Assembly (NCBI GenBank): GCA_024636105.1
Contig: JAGXHO010000204.1
Coordinates: forward strand, 1-8,116
Source of the DNA: Trueperaceae bacterium
Lineage (GTDB): Bacteria; Deinococcota; Deinococci; Deinococcales; Trueperaceae
Reading direction: 5' to 3'
Length of the DNA stretch: 8,116 nt
Position numbers and translations under genes: made by a program. Of this stretch, positions 1-5,763 are shown one piece after another; the stretch's first letter is position 1; each line of letters begins with the position of its first letter. The notes under the pieces were generated by a model. The model made no database searches, was not told where the DNA came from, and was given only the letters and a program-made list of their open reading frames with translations.

Positions 1-137
1 GACGCCCCGAGCGCACCTTCGACGCGGCCGCCCGGCGTGCGGCGCTCGTCGACGACGGCCACCGACAGCCCGGCCGCCGTGCCCGCGGCCGCCGCCGCCA
101 AGCCGGCTCGGCCGGCCCCCACTACGATGAGATCCAT
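1..137 (-). CDS. FAD-dependent oxidoreductase, N-terminal fragment (3' end beyond window)
   Basis: Only the first 45 residues are in the window. They form a Rossmann dinucleotide-binding unit: a hydrophobic strand (LIVV), GAGRAG at residues 7-12, an Ala-rich helix, a second strand (SVAVV), then D30-E31, where the FAD ribose is normally bound, followed by PGGRVEG at 35-41. This pattern is typical of FAD proteins. The DE...PGG order is known from amine-oxidase-like flavoproteins and from alpha subunits of sarcosine/opine oxidases, so an amino-acid or amine oxidoreductase is plausible, but the fragment cannot settle it. I chose the ATG at 137 because GAAGG (146-150) lies 8 nt upstream. An in-frame ATG at 143 has no well-spaced ribosome binding site. 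The gene is divergent from the isochorismatase gene and probably uses the left-firing half of the shared promoter near 224. Confidence 0.8.
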   Translation of the reverse strand, partial: MDLIVVGAGRAGLAAAAAGTAAGLSVAVVDERRTPGGRVEGALGA

Positions 138-197
138 CCGCATGGCCTTCACGCCCTTCCCGCGGTCGCCCCGGCCGCCCGTGATCGGTCACGACGG

Positions 198-226
198 TTG
201 ACGCACGCCCTGGAGGACCCTACGAT
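198..226 (+). promoter_or_regulatory. Sigma-70-type promoter for the isochorismatase-family gene
   Basis: TTGACG (198-203), a 17-nt spacer and TACGAT (221-226) give 5 of 6 matches to the -35 consensus and 4 of 6 to the -10, at the optimal spacing. This stands out in a GC-rich intergenic region. The predicted start is near 233, leaving a leader of about 76 nt before the ATG at 309. The TTG at 198 could also be read as an in-frame start codon, but it coincides with the -35 box, so translation from there is unlikely. Confidence 0.6.
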
Positions 227-250
227 AGGCTGCAAGTTCTCTTGCGTCAA
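222..250 (-). promoter_or_regulatory. Sigma-70-type promoter for the FAD oxidoreductase gene
   Basis: Read on the minus strand, TTGACG (250-245) is followed by a 17-nt spacer and TATCGT (227-222). That is 5 of 6 matches to the -35 consensus and 4 of 6 to the -10. The predicted start is near 215, giving a 5' leader of about 75 nt before the ATG at 137. The -10 overlaps that of the plus-strand promoter. The assignment is by consensus and spacing only. Confidence 0.55.
232..245. promoter_or_regulatory. Small inverted repeat in the leader of the plus-strand gene
   Basis: GCAAG (232-236) and CTTGC (241-245) are perfect inverted copies separated by TTCT. The repeat sits at the predicted +1 of the plus-strand promoter and inside the spacer of the minus-strand one. 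It would fit an operator half-site pair or a short 5' hairpin. It is short enough to have arisen by chance. Confidence 0.25.
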
Positions 251-297
251 CGCCACCCGCATGCAATTGACCTTGCGGCCGGAGCGGAGCGCACGCC

Positions 298-304
298 GAG
301 GAGG
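298..304 (+). promoter_or_regulatory. Ribosome binding site of the isochorismatase-family gene
   Basis: GAGGAGG ends 4 nt before the ATG at 309. It is the strongest Shine-Dalgarno match in the leader and fixes the start there rather than at the in-frame TTG at 198, which would add 37 residues with no family resemblance. Confidence 0.8.
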
Positions 305-308
305 CACC

Positions 309-1016
309 ATGGCCCGCCCTATCGACCCGCACGACCCGTACATCGGCTGGCGGCAGCGCCTCCCCGAGCTCGACGTCCGACCCGCCAACACCGCCCTCGT
401 CGTGATCGACATGCAGTACTCGTGCGCCAGCGCCAATCACGGGATGCACGCGAAGCGCCGCGCGATGGGGTTCGACGCGGCCGTCGACTACATCGCCGAG
501 CGCACCGCGGCGGTCGTCCCCAACATCGCGCGCCTGCAGGCGGCCTTCCGCGAGCGCGGCATGGAGGTGGTGTTCGCGCGCATCTGCGCGCTCACGCAGG
601 ACGGCCGCGACCGGAGCAAGGCGCACAAGGACCTCGGCAACCACTCCCCCGACGGCACGCTCGAGGCGACGATCCTCGCCGAACTCGCCCCGGTGGGCGA
701 CGAGCTGGTCTTCGACAAAACCGGCGGCAGCGTCTTCAACTCGACCACCATCCACTACGTGCTCGGCAACATGGGCATCGAGCACCTCGTGTTCGTCGGG
801 ATGATGACCGGCGGCTGCGTCGAGTCCTCGGTCCGCGACGCCAAGGACCTCGGGTACGGGGTCGTGATGGTCTCGGACGCCACCGCCACTTGGACGGCTG
901 CGATGCAGGAGAACTCCGAGCAGGTGGTGGACGAGGTGTTCGGCAAGGTCAAGGACACCGCCGAGGTGCTTGCGATGCTCGAGGCGGTACCGGTGCGCGC
1001 TGCGGCCGCGGTGTAG
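309..1016 (+). CDS. Isochorismatase-family cysteine hydrolase (amidase)
   Basis: This 235-residue protein has the full isochorismatase-like fold, and the catalytic triad of the cysteine hydrolases is visible. Asp34 lies in ALVVIDMQ, Lys137 in VFDKTGGSVFNST, and the nucleophile Cys170 in MMTGGCVESSVRDA. Family members with this triad hydrolyse amide bonds: N-carbamoylsarcosine amidase, biuret and ureidoacrylate hydrolases, nicotinamidase. The T-G-G-C-V nucleophile loop looks closer to the T-S-G-C-V form I associate with N-carbamoylsarcosine amidases than to the T-N-V-C-V form of ureidoacrylate hydrolases, but this is a weak pointer. There is no signal peptide, so it should be cytoplasmic. It has its own promoter, diverges from a flavoprotein gene and converges on an operon encoding other C-N hydrolases. 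The family call is secure; the substrate is unknown. Confidence 0.92.
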   Translation: MARPIDPHDPYIGWRQRLPELDVRPANTALVVIDMQYSCASANHGMHAKRRAMGFDAAVDYIAERTAAVVPNIARLQAAFRERGMEVVFARICALTQDGRDRSKAHKDLGNHSPDGTLEATILAELAPVGDELVFDKTGGSVFNSTTIHYVLGNMGIEHLVFVGMMTGGCVESSVRDAKDLGYGVVMVSDATATWTAAMQENSEQVVDEVFGKVKDTAEVLAMLEAVPVRAAAAV

Positions 1017-1032
1017 GTCTCGGGCGAGGACC
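1016..1032. terminator. Possible weak hairpin between convergent genes
   Basis: GGTCTCGGGCGAGGACC can fold as a 6-bp stem with one bulged G and a GGGC loop. It covers most of the 21 bp between the stop codons of the two convergent genes. There is no T-tract on either side, so it is not a canonical intrinsic terminator. It could slow polymerase in both directions or have no role. Confidence 0.2.
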
Positions 1033-1037
1033 GTCCC

Positions 1038-1523
1038 CTACAGTCGATACTCCAGGTACGTCGACGGCAGCGGCGCGTCCTCCTGAGGTCGCACCGCATC
1101 GACGAAGCCGAGCCGTCGGTACAGCCGCAGCGCCTCGTCGTTGCCGGGGCGCACGTTGAGCGACGCGACCGTGGCCCCCAGCGCCTTCGCACGCTCTAGA
1201 ACGTGCAGGACGACGCGCGCGGCCAGGCCCTCTCCCCGCCGGTGCGGCGCGGTGATGATCCGGGCCAGGTGCCGCCGGTGTGGGCCGCGCGGCAGGTGCT
1301 GCCCGAACGCGACCACGGCGCCGTGGTCCGTCACGACCCATGACTCGGTGGTCGCCCAGTCGAATTGCACCGGCAACGTGTCCGGGTCGAGCGGGAACGC
1401 GTAGCGGGGACCGGTCCAGCGGGTGAGTTCCTCCTGGTTCGTGATCCATGACACGACGACCGCGAGGTCGTCGACGGTGGCGGGTCGCACGGCGATCGTC
1501 GAGGCGGTGCCTTGGGAACCCAT
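1038..1523 (-). CDS. GNAT-family N-acetyltransferase
   Basis: This 161-residue protein has the length of a single GNAT domain. The acetyl-CoA pyrophosphate loop is RRGEGLA at 95-101, preceded by the beta-4 strand (LARIITAP). The C-terminal NDEALRLYRRLGF at 128-140 is the usual GNAT alpha-4/beta-6 motif, with the Tyr that often acts as general acid. The N-terminus (IAVRPATVDDL, 10-20) is a typical GNAT beta-1/alpha-1 start. It is the last gene of the minus-strand train, 10 nt after the amidohydrolase stop. The ATG at 1523 has no clear Shine-Dalgarno sequence, so translation probably depends on re-initiation. GNATs in such operons often acetylate a free amino group of a pathway compound or an antibiotic-like product, but the acceptor cannot be read from sequence. 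Confidence 0.88.
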   Translation of the reverse strand: MGSQGTASTIAVRPATVDDLAVVVSWITNQEELTRWTGPRYAFPLDPDTLPVQFDWATTESWVVTDHGAVVAFGQHLPRGPHRRHLARIITAPHRRGEGLAARVVLHVLERAKALGATVASLNVRPGNDEALRLYRRLGFVDAVRPQEDAPLPSTYLEYRL

Positions 1524-1533
1524 GACGGCGATG

Positions 1534-3090
1534 CTAGCCGACGGGAAGCGTTCCCGCGCGCGCGCCGCCGGGGTACCGGGCCGCCCGCCAGGTGGTCGGG
1601 TCGGCCGCGCGGTACGCGCGCACGTCCACGCGCCCGAAGGCCGCCTCGGCCTCCCGACGCGCCGCTTCGAGGACCGCCGGCAGGTCAACGCGCACGTGGC
1701 GACCCTCTTGGAGCAGCACCTCGCCGCCGGCGACCACGTGCGCCACGTCGCGCCCGGTCGCGTACTGGGCGAGCAGGTGCGGCAGCGTCTCCGGGTACCA
1801 GGGCGTCAGGTGCGCCTGCCGCAGGTCGACCGCGATCACGTCGGCGGCCTTGCCCACCTCGAGCGACCCGACCTCGGCACCCAAGCCGAGCGCGCGCGCG
1901 GCGTCGATCGTGATCATCCGCAGCGCCTTGCCCGGCGGCAGCGCGTGTTGCGATCGGTGCCGCGTCCACTGGTGCCACATCGCTCTCGAGGGTTCTCGCA
2001 GCAGGTCGTAGCTCGCGTACGGCGCCGCGCCGTCGGTGGCGATCGCGACGTTGGCGCCCGCCTCGAGCAGCTCCACGATCGGCGCCACGCCGTACCAGAG
2101 GTCCTCGTGGGTGTGCGCCACGGTCGCGACGTGCACGCCGCCCGCGCCCAGCACGGCCACCTCGTCGGGGTCGAAGCCATTGCCGTGGGCGACGACGACG
2201 TCGGGTCCCAGCAGCTGCGCGACGACGTCGTCGCCGAAGTGCCGACGCGCGAAGGCCACCGACCCACGAAACAGGTGGGTGTGGAGCCGCACGCCGTAGC
2301 GGTCGGCGATGGCGCGCATCTCCATGGCGTGCTCGAGCATGCGCGGAGCGTCGCTCGCGTCGGGGAGTCGGTGCCCCGCGAGCCGCCCGTGCGCCACGTG
2401 GCGGCCGAGCAGGTAGGGCGGCGCCAGCTGCACCTGGACGCGGCCGCCGCCGGCGCCGTCCCAGCGCTCGATGGCGGCGACCGAGTTCGCCACCGCCGCC
2501 TCGTACGTGTACGCGAACGACCGCCACGCGCCGTCCACCTCCCGGCGCACCGTCCAGGGCTCTTCCAGGTGGGGGAACACCAGGTCGGGCGGCCCCACCC
2601 CTACGGCCAGCCTCAGACCGGCGTCCACGTACGCGCTCACGTTCGCTTCGGTAAAGGCCAGATCGTCCATCCGGGCGGGGGTGGCGCCGACGATCGACTG
2701 CCCCGTCGTGACGCCGAAGCGCAACCGCTCCGCCGCGGACAGCGCCGCTTCGGCCGCCCACCACGCGGCGGTGGTTGCCTCGAAGTAGAGGCGCCCGGCC
2801 GGCCAGCCGTGGTCGGGGTGGAAGTGGCCGCGCACGAGCCCGTGGCCGGCGTGGCCGTACGTGTCGACGAGTCCGGGCAGCAGCGCGTGGCCGGCGGCGT
2901 CGAGGGTGCGCTGGGCGCGGAAGCGCGCGATCAGGTCGGCGCGCGCGCCCACCGCGACGATGCGGCCGGCGTCCACGGCGACCGCGCCCTCCGGGATCAC
3001 CCGGTCCTCGCCGTCCATGGTGACGACGGGCCCACCGAGGACGAGCAGGTCGATCGCATGGGGTGCCGAGCCTACGGCGCCGCCGCTCAC
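1534..3090 (-). CDS. ATZ/TRZ-like amidohydrolase with altered first metal motif
   Basis: This 518-residue metal-dependent amidohydrolase of the chlorohydrolase/cytosine-deaminase type deaminates or hydrolyses cyclic or guanidino C-N bonds in known relatives. An N-terminal beta-sandwich (about 13-70, VTMDGEDRVIPEGAVAVDAGRI) leads to LLPGLVDTYGHAGHGLVRG at 70-88. Later motifs are HTH at 270-272, VVVAHG with His302, and ATDGAAP with Asp353, then the C-terminal sandwich (VGSLEVGKAADVIAVD). The first motif reads Y78-G-H80 where the family has H-x-H; His83 lies close by. The start is GTG at 3090, which overlaps the preceding TGA as GTGA; no other start fits the N-terminus. The frame remains open far upstream, over the previous gene, but that extension is non-coding in character. 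The substrate is unknown. A lost or changed metal site could mean a different mononuclear geometry or altered chemistry. Confidence 0.88.
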   Translation of the reverse strand: MSGGAVGSAPHAIDLLVLGGPVVTMDGEDRVIPEGAVAVDAGRIVAVGARADLIARFRAQRTLDAAGHALLPGLVDTYGHAGHGLVRGHFHPDHGWPAGRLYFEATTAAWWAAEAALSAAERLRFGVTTGQSIVGATPARMDDLAFTEANVSAYVDAGLRLAVGVGPPDLVFPHLEEPWTVRREVDGAWRSFAYTYEAAVANSVAAIERWDGAGGGRVQVQLAPPYLLGRHVAHGRLAGHRLPDASDAPRMLEHAMEMRAIADRYGVRLHTHLFRGSVAFARRHFGDDVVAQLLGPDVVVAHGNGFDPDEVAVLGAGGVHVATVAHTHEDLWYGVAPIVELLEAGANVAIATDGAAPYASYDLLREPSRAMWHQWTRHRSQHALPPGKALRMITIDAARALGLGAEVGSLEVGKAADVIAVDLRQAHLTPWYPETLPHLLAQYATGRDVAHVVAGGEVLLQEGRHVRVDLPAVLEAARREAEAAFGRVDVRAYRAADPTTWRAARYPGGARAGTLPVG

Positions 3091-4334
3091 GGGTACGCGA
3101 ACGGGTCGAACGGCGCCCCGGTGGCCTCGGCGACCGCGGCGACGAAGGTGCGCGTGGTCTGCGGGGTGCGGTAGATCAGGTCGATGAAGCGCGCGCGGAG
3201 CGCCGGGTCGTGCTCCATGCGCTTCAGCGCCTCGTTGACCACCCTGCGTCCGTAGTAGTACTGCGGGTAGTGGGTGCGCGAGACGGCGTTGGTGAAGAAG
3301 CCGTAGGCGCGCTCGGCGTCCTCGCGCAGCACGAAGTGGTCGACCATCCGCTGCACGGCCTCGGCGCGCGTCATCTGCCCGGTGTTCACGAGCAGGCAGC
3401 AATCGTTCATCGCGATGCGGCCGAGGTCCTTGTAGACCTGCCCCATCCGAAGTCCGAGCGCCTCGTCCGAATCGCCGACGTCCCAACCGATCAGGTGCAT
3501 CGCGACCTCGGGGCCGCCCTCGAAGATCGGGTTGGTGGGGGCGTTGCGGGTGTAGAACGCCGCCTCGACCGGCCAGCGGCCCGTCTGGAAGAGCTCGTCC
3601 CACAGCGTGTAGAAAGTCTGGTGGCCGGGGTACGCCTCGTGGCACAGCACCTGCACGAACACGTCGCGCTGCCAGTCCTTGTCGACGTTGAAGTGCAGCC
3701 AGCCGCGGTAGTCGCCGGTGTACGCCGAGCGGCCGCTGTAGAAGACGTCGCGCACGCCGGTGAACGAGTCGACCCCCTCCCCTTCGGGGAGCGGCGTCAC
3801 CTTGGCGAGGGTGTCGGCGCGGGCGCGATCCAGGATCGAACGGCCGAACTCGATTACCGCGTCGCCCGTCATGCTCGTCGCCGCGAGCCAGGCCTCGACC
3901 TGCTGCTCGAGGGCGCCGGTGTAGCCGAGCTGGCCAAGGCCGTCGGCCAGCTCGGCGCGCAGGCGCTCGGCCTCGCTCGATGGGATGAGCTGGAAGTCGA
4001 CCTGGATGATGGCTTGCACCAAGTCGAGGTAGGGGCGGTCCTCCTTGCGCAGGACCGACAGCACCGCTTTGGCGCCGGTGACGACGCCCTCCATGTAGGC
4101 GCGCGGATGGCCGTTGAGCCGCGCGGCCGCGGCCGCCACGTCGTCGAGCGTCGCCGCGACCGCCTCGAGGGTGTCGAGCGTCGGCTGGGTGCCGCTGTAG
4201 TTCGACAGCAACATCTCGCGCCCGAGGTAAGCGGGGTCCTCGCCGATGGCGCTCATCGAAGCGATCGCGTCGACGAAGCGTCGGGCGGTCGTGGGGTCGG
4301 TGTAGGCCATCGGTTCGGTCGTCGGTGCGGTCAT
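3087..4334 (-). CDS. DUF885-like putative metallohydrolase (HExxPGH motif)
   Basis: This is a 415-residue soluble protein without signal peptide or membrane segment. Its clearest feature is VLCHEAYPGHQTFY: His232, Glu233 and His238 form the HE-x-x-P-G-H variant of the zinc-peptidase motif found in DUF885 and related gluzincin-like proteins. Glu272 in IFEGGPE, 34 residues later, is a good candidate for the third metal ligand, matching the later Glu of the DUF885 group. The protein is shorter than typical DUF885 members, which by memory run to about 550-600 residues. The rest is mostly helical, with a striking YPQYYYGRR near the C-terminus. The ATG at 4334 overlaps the upstream TGA as ATGA and has AGGAG (4343-4347) 8 nt upstream. 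It lies between two amide-bond hydrolases, suggesting a peptide or N-acyl substrate. No precise function can be given. Confidence 0.75.
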   Translation of the reverse strand: MTAPTTEPMAYTDPTTARRFVDAIASMSAIGEDPAYLGREMLLSNYSGTQPTLDTLEAVAATLDDVAAAAARLNGHPRAYMEGVVTGAKAVLSVLRKEDRPYLDLVQAIIQVDFQLIPSSEAERLRAELADGLGQLGYTGALEQQVEAWLAATSMTGDAVIEFGRSILDRARADTLAKVTPLPEGEGVDSFTGVRDVFYSGRSAYTGDYRGWLHFNVDKDWQRDVFVQVLCHEAYPGHQTFYTLWDELFQTGRWPVEAAFYTRNAPTNPIFEGGPEVAMHLIGWDVGDSDEALGLRMGQVYKDLGRIAMNDCCLLVNTGQMTRAEAVQRMVDHFVLREDAERAYGFFTNAVSRTHYPQYYYGRRVVNEALKRMEHDPALRARFIDLIYRTPQTTRTFVAAVAEATGAPFDPFAYP

Positions 4335-5602
4335 CGGGTCGTCTCCTGGGCGGTGGGCGCGGGGGCGCCGAGGGCTTCGTCGACGCGCCGCGCCGCGTGG
4401 TACAGCAGCTCGGCCGCGGTCGCGCAATCGCGGAGTTCGGTGTGCTCGTTCGGGGCGTGGCTGATGCCGCCAACGCTGGGCACGAAGAGCATGCCCACCG
4501 GCATGCGGCGCGCCAGCACCTTGGCGTCGTGGCCGGCCCAGGAGGGCATGACGTACGGATCGAGGCCGGCGTCGACCAGCGCCTGCCGGGTCGCGCCCAC
4601 GAGGCGCGCGTCCATGGGCACCGCAGGGGCGTGGTGCCAGTCGTCGAGGGCGACCTCGAGACCGTGGCGCGCGGCGCATGCGGCCGCCTCGCCCTCGACG
4701 GCGGCGCGCATCGCCGTCAACCGCGCCTCGTCCGGCGAGCGCATCTCGACGCGCAGGAGGGCGTTCCCGGGCACCACGTTGGTGGCGCCGGGGCCGACCT
4801 CGAAGACGCCCACGGTGGCCACCGCGCGACCGTCGCTCGCGCGCGCCAGATCGCGCACGGCGAGCGCGAGCTCGGCCGCCCCCCACAAGGCGTCGCGCCG
4901 CAGGTGCATGGGCGTGGTGCCGCCGTGGTTCGCCTGACCGGTGATGCGCACCGTGGTGCGCGAGATGCCGACGATCCCCTCGACCGCCGCGGCCCGTCGG
5001 CCTTCCGCCTCCAGGACCGGCCCCTGCTCGACGTGCGCTTCGAGGAACGCGGCCAGCGTCGGGCGCGCGACGCGCGGCGCACCGGGCACCTCGAAGGCCG
5101 CCAGGTAGGCGTCGAGGCCGCGCCCGTCGCGGTCGCGGACGTCGCCGTAGCGCTCCGGCGGGATCTCGCCGATCCACAGCTGGGCCGAGAGCACCCCGAT
5201 GCCGAAGTTGTTCCCTTCCTCATCCGCGAAACCGAGCACCGCGACCGGGCGCCGCAGGTGCTCGCCGCGCCGCGCCATGGCGTCCACGGCCTCGAGCGCC
5301 GCCAGCACGCCCAGCGCCCCATCGAAGGCGCCGCCGTGCGGCACCGTATCCAGGTGCGAACCGATCCCGATGGCGGGCGCGTCCGGCTCGGTGCCGGGCC
5401 AGACGCCGATCAGGTTGCCGGTGGCATCGATGCCGACCTCGAGGCCCGCCTCGCGCATCCACCCCGCCACCATCCCCGCCGCCTCGGCGTGGGCCGCCCC
5501 GTAGGCCGGGCGCACGATGCCGCCGCCGTCGGCCTCGGCGACGGCGCCGATCTGCGCCAGCGCCTGCAGGCGCGACCCGAGGCGGTCGCCGTCGACGATC
5601 AA
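4331..5602 (-). CDS. M20 family amidase (N-carbamoyl-amino-acid hydrolase / allantoate amidohydrolase type)
   Basis: This 423-residue protein has the complete binuclear-metal M20 layout of the HyuC/AllC group. Ligands visible in order are His83 (GSHLDTVPHGG), bridging Asp94 (FDGALG), Glu128-Glu129 (ADEEGN), His190 (EAHVEQGP) and His382 (GGISHAPNE). The dimerisation-domain motif GQANHGGTTPM carries His226. Asn275 (TNVVPG) and Arg288 (EMRSPDE) match residues that bind the substrate carboxylate in N-carbamoyl-L-amino-acid hydrolases. The family removes a carbamoyl or ureido group from N-carbamoyl amino acids, beta-ureidopropionate, allantoate or ureidoglycolate. DEEGNNFG replaces the DEEG-x-RF seen in most relatives I know. 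The start is TTG at 5602 in a TTGA overlap; the next residues (IVDGDRL) match the usual N-terminus, supporting it. It has no own Shine-Dalgarno sequence, so coupling is likely. No hydantoinase gene is in view. Confidence 0.9.
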   Translation of the reverse strand: MIVDGDRLGSRLQALAQIGAVAEADGGGIVRPAYGAAHAEAAGMVAGWMREAGLEVGIDATGNLIGVWPGTEPDAPAIGIGSHLDTVPHGGAFDGALGVLAALEAVDAMARRGEHLRRPVAVLGFADEEGNNFGIGVLSAQLWIGEIPPERYGDVRDRDGRGLDAYLAAFEVPGAPRVARPTLAAFLEAHVEQGPVLEAEGRRAAAVEGIVGISRTTVRITGQANHGGTTPMHLRRDALWGAAELALAVRDLARASDGRAVATVGVFEVGPGATNVVPGNALLRVEMRSPDEARLTAMRAAVEGEAAACAARHGLEVALDDWHHAPAVPMDARLVGATRQALVDAGLDPYVMPSWAGHDAKVLARRMPVGMLFVPSVGGISHAPNEHTELRDCATAAELLYHAARRVDEALGAPAPTAQETTR

Positions 5603-5751
5603 CGGTCCGCCCAGACGGGCGCCTCGAGCGTCCCGTGCACCTCGTCGAAGAACCTGGCCCAGTCGCCGGGGCGGCGCGAGACGACGATGCGGCCGTCGGC
5701 GCGGGTTCCCGGCGCAGCGGTGGCGGTTCCAACGGTCAGGTCGGTGGTCAT
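5599..5751 (-). CDS. Small conserved-looking hypothetical protein (50 aa)
   Basis: This 50-residue protein starts at ATG 5751, with a strong GAGGAG (5758-5763) 6 nt upstream that overlaps the stop codon of the dehydrogenase gene. Its TGA overlaps the TTG start of the M20 amidase gene. The first 20 residues are Thr/Ala/Gly-rich and probably disordered. The rest, from RIVVSRRPGDW through FFDEVHGTLEAPVWADR, is ordered in character, with two Trp, paired Phe and acidic residues. There is no membrane segment, Cys pair or signal peptide. The ribosome binding site, tight spacing and overlap argue for a real gene. I do not recognise the family. It could be a small accessory subunit or coupling peptide for the amidase, or a remnant of a larger protein. 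Confidence 0.65.
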   Translation of the reverse strand: MTTDLTVGTATAAPGTRADGRIVVSRRPGDWARFFDEVHGTLEAPVWADR

Positions 5752-5757
5752 GTCGTT

Positions 5758-5763
5758 CTCCTC
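5758..5763 (-). promoter_or_regulatory. Ribosome binding site of the 50-residue ORF
   Basis: GAGGAG is read on the minus strand, 6 nt before the ATG at 5751, and overlaps the TGA (5764-5762) of the dehydrogenase gene. It is the main evidence that the small ORF is translated, and it rejects longer in-frame starts inside the dehydrogenase gene. Confidence 0.75.

Larger units (their letters stand above)
198..250. repeat. 53-bp interrupted inverted repeat spanning the divergent promoters
   Basis: TTGACGCA at 198-205 is mirrored by TGCGTCAA at 243-250, and CCTA at 219-222 is mirrored by TAGG at 226-229. Both pairs are centred exactly on base 224. The outer arms carry the two -35 boxes and the inner arms the overlapping -10 boxes, so the symmetry may simply be the bidirectional promoter. 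It could also be the operator of a dimeric regulator. No regulator gene is visible in the window. Confidence 0.6.

Noticed and set aside
267..295. A second plus-strand promoter using TTGACC at 267-272
   Set aside because: No acceptable -10 hexamer lies 16-18 nt downstream; the region is all GC-rich (GCGCACGCC).
198..308. A 37-residue N-terminal extension of the isochorismatase-family protein
   Set aside because: The only start, TTG 198, coincides with the -35 box and lacks a ribosome binding site. GAGGAGG at 298-304 sets the start at 309.
233..308. A riboswitch in the leader of the plus-strand gene
   Set aside because: The leader is only about 76 nt, with one 5-bp inverted repeat, and shows no conserved core I recognise, including guanidine, glycine or purine types.
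1423..3174. Long plus-strand open frame (583 codons) opposite the amidohydrolase gene
   Set aside because: The translation is a low-complexity Arg/His/Val/Gly mix with no family motif, and it is the exact antisense of a gene with clear catalytic motifs. High GC makes such antisense frames common.
1534..4473. A 979-residue minus-strand protein, as if the amidohydrolase were fused to an N-terminal domain
   Set aside because: The N-terminal part is an out-of-frame reading of the DUF885-like gene, Arg/Pro-rich. The amidohydrolase itself starts at GTG 3090 in a GTGA overlap.
3063..4937. Long plus-strand open frame (624 codons) opposite the DUF885-like and M20 genes
   Set aside because: It spans two oppositely oriented real genes and their ATGA overlap and has no recognisable domain or ribosome binding site. 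It is a GC-driven shadow.
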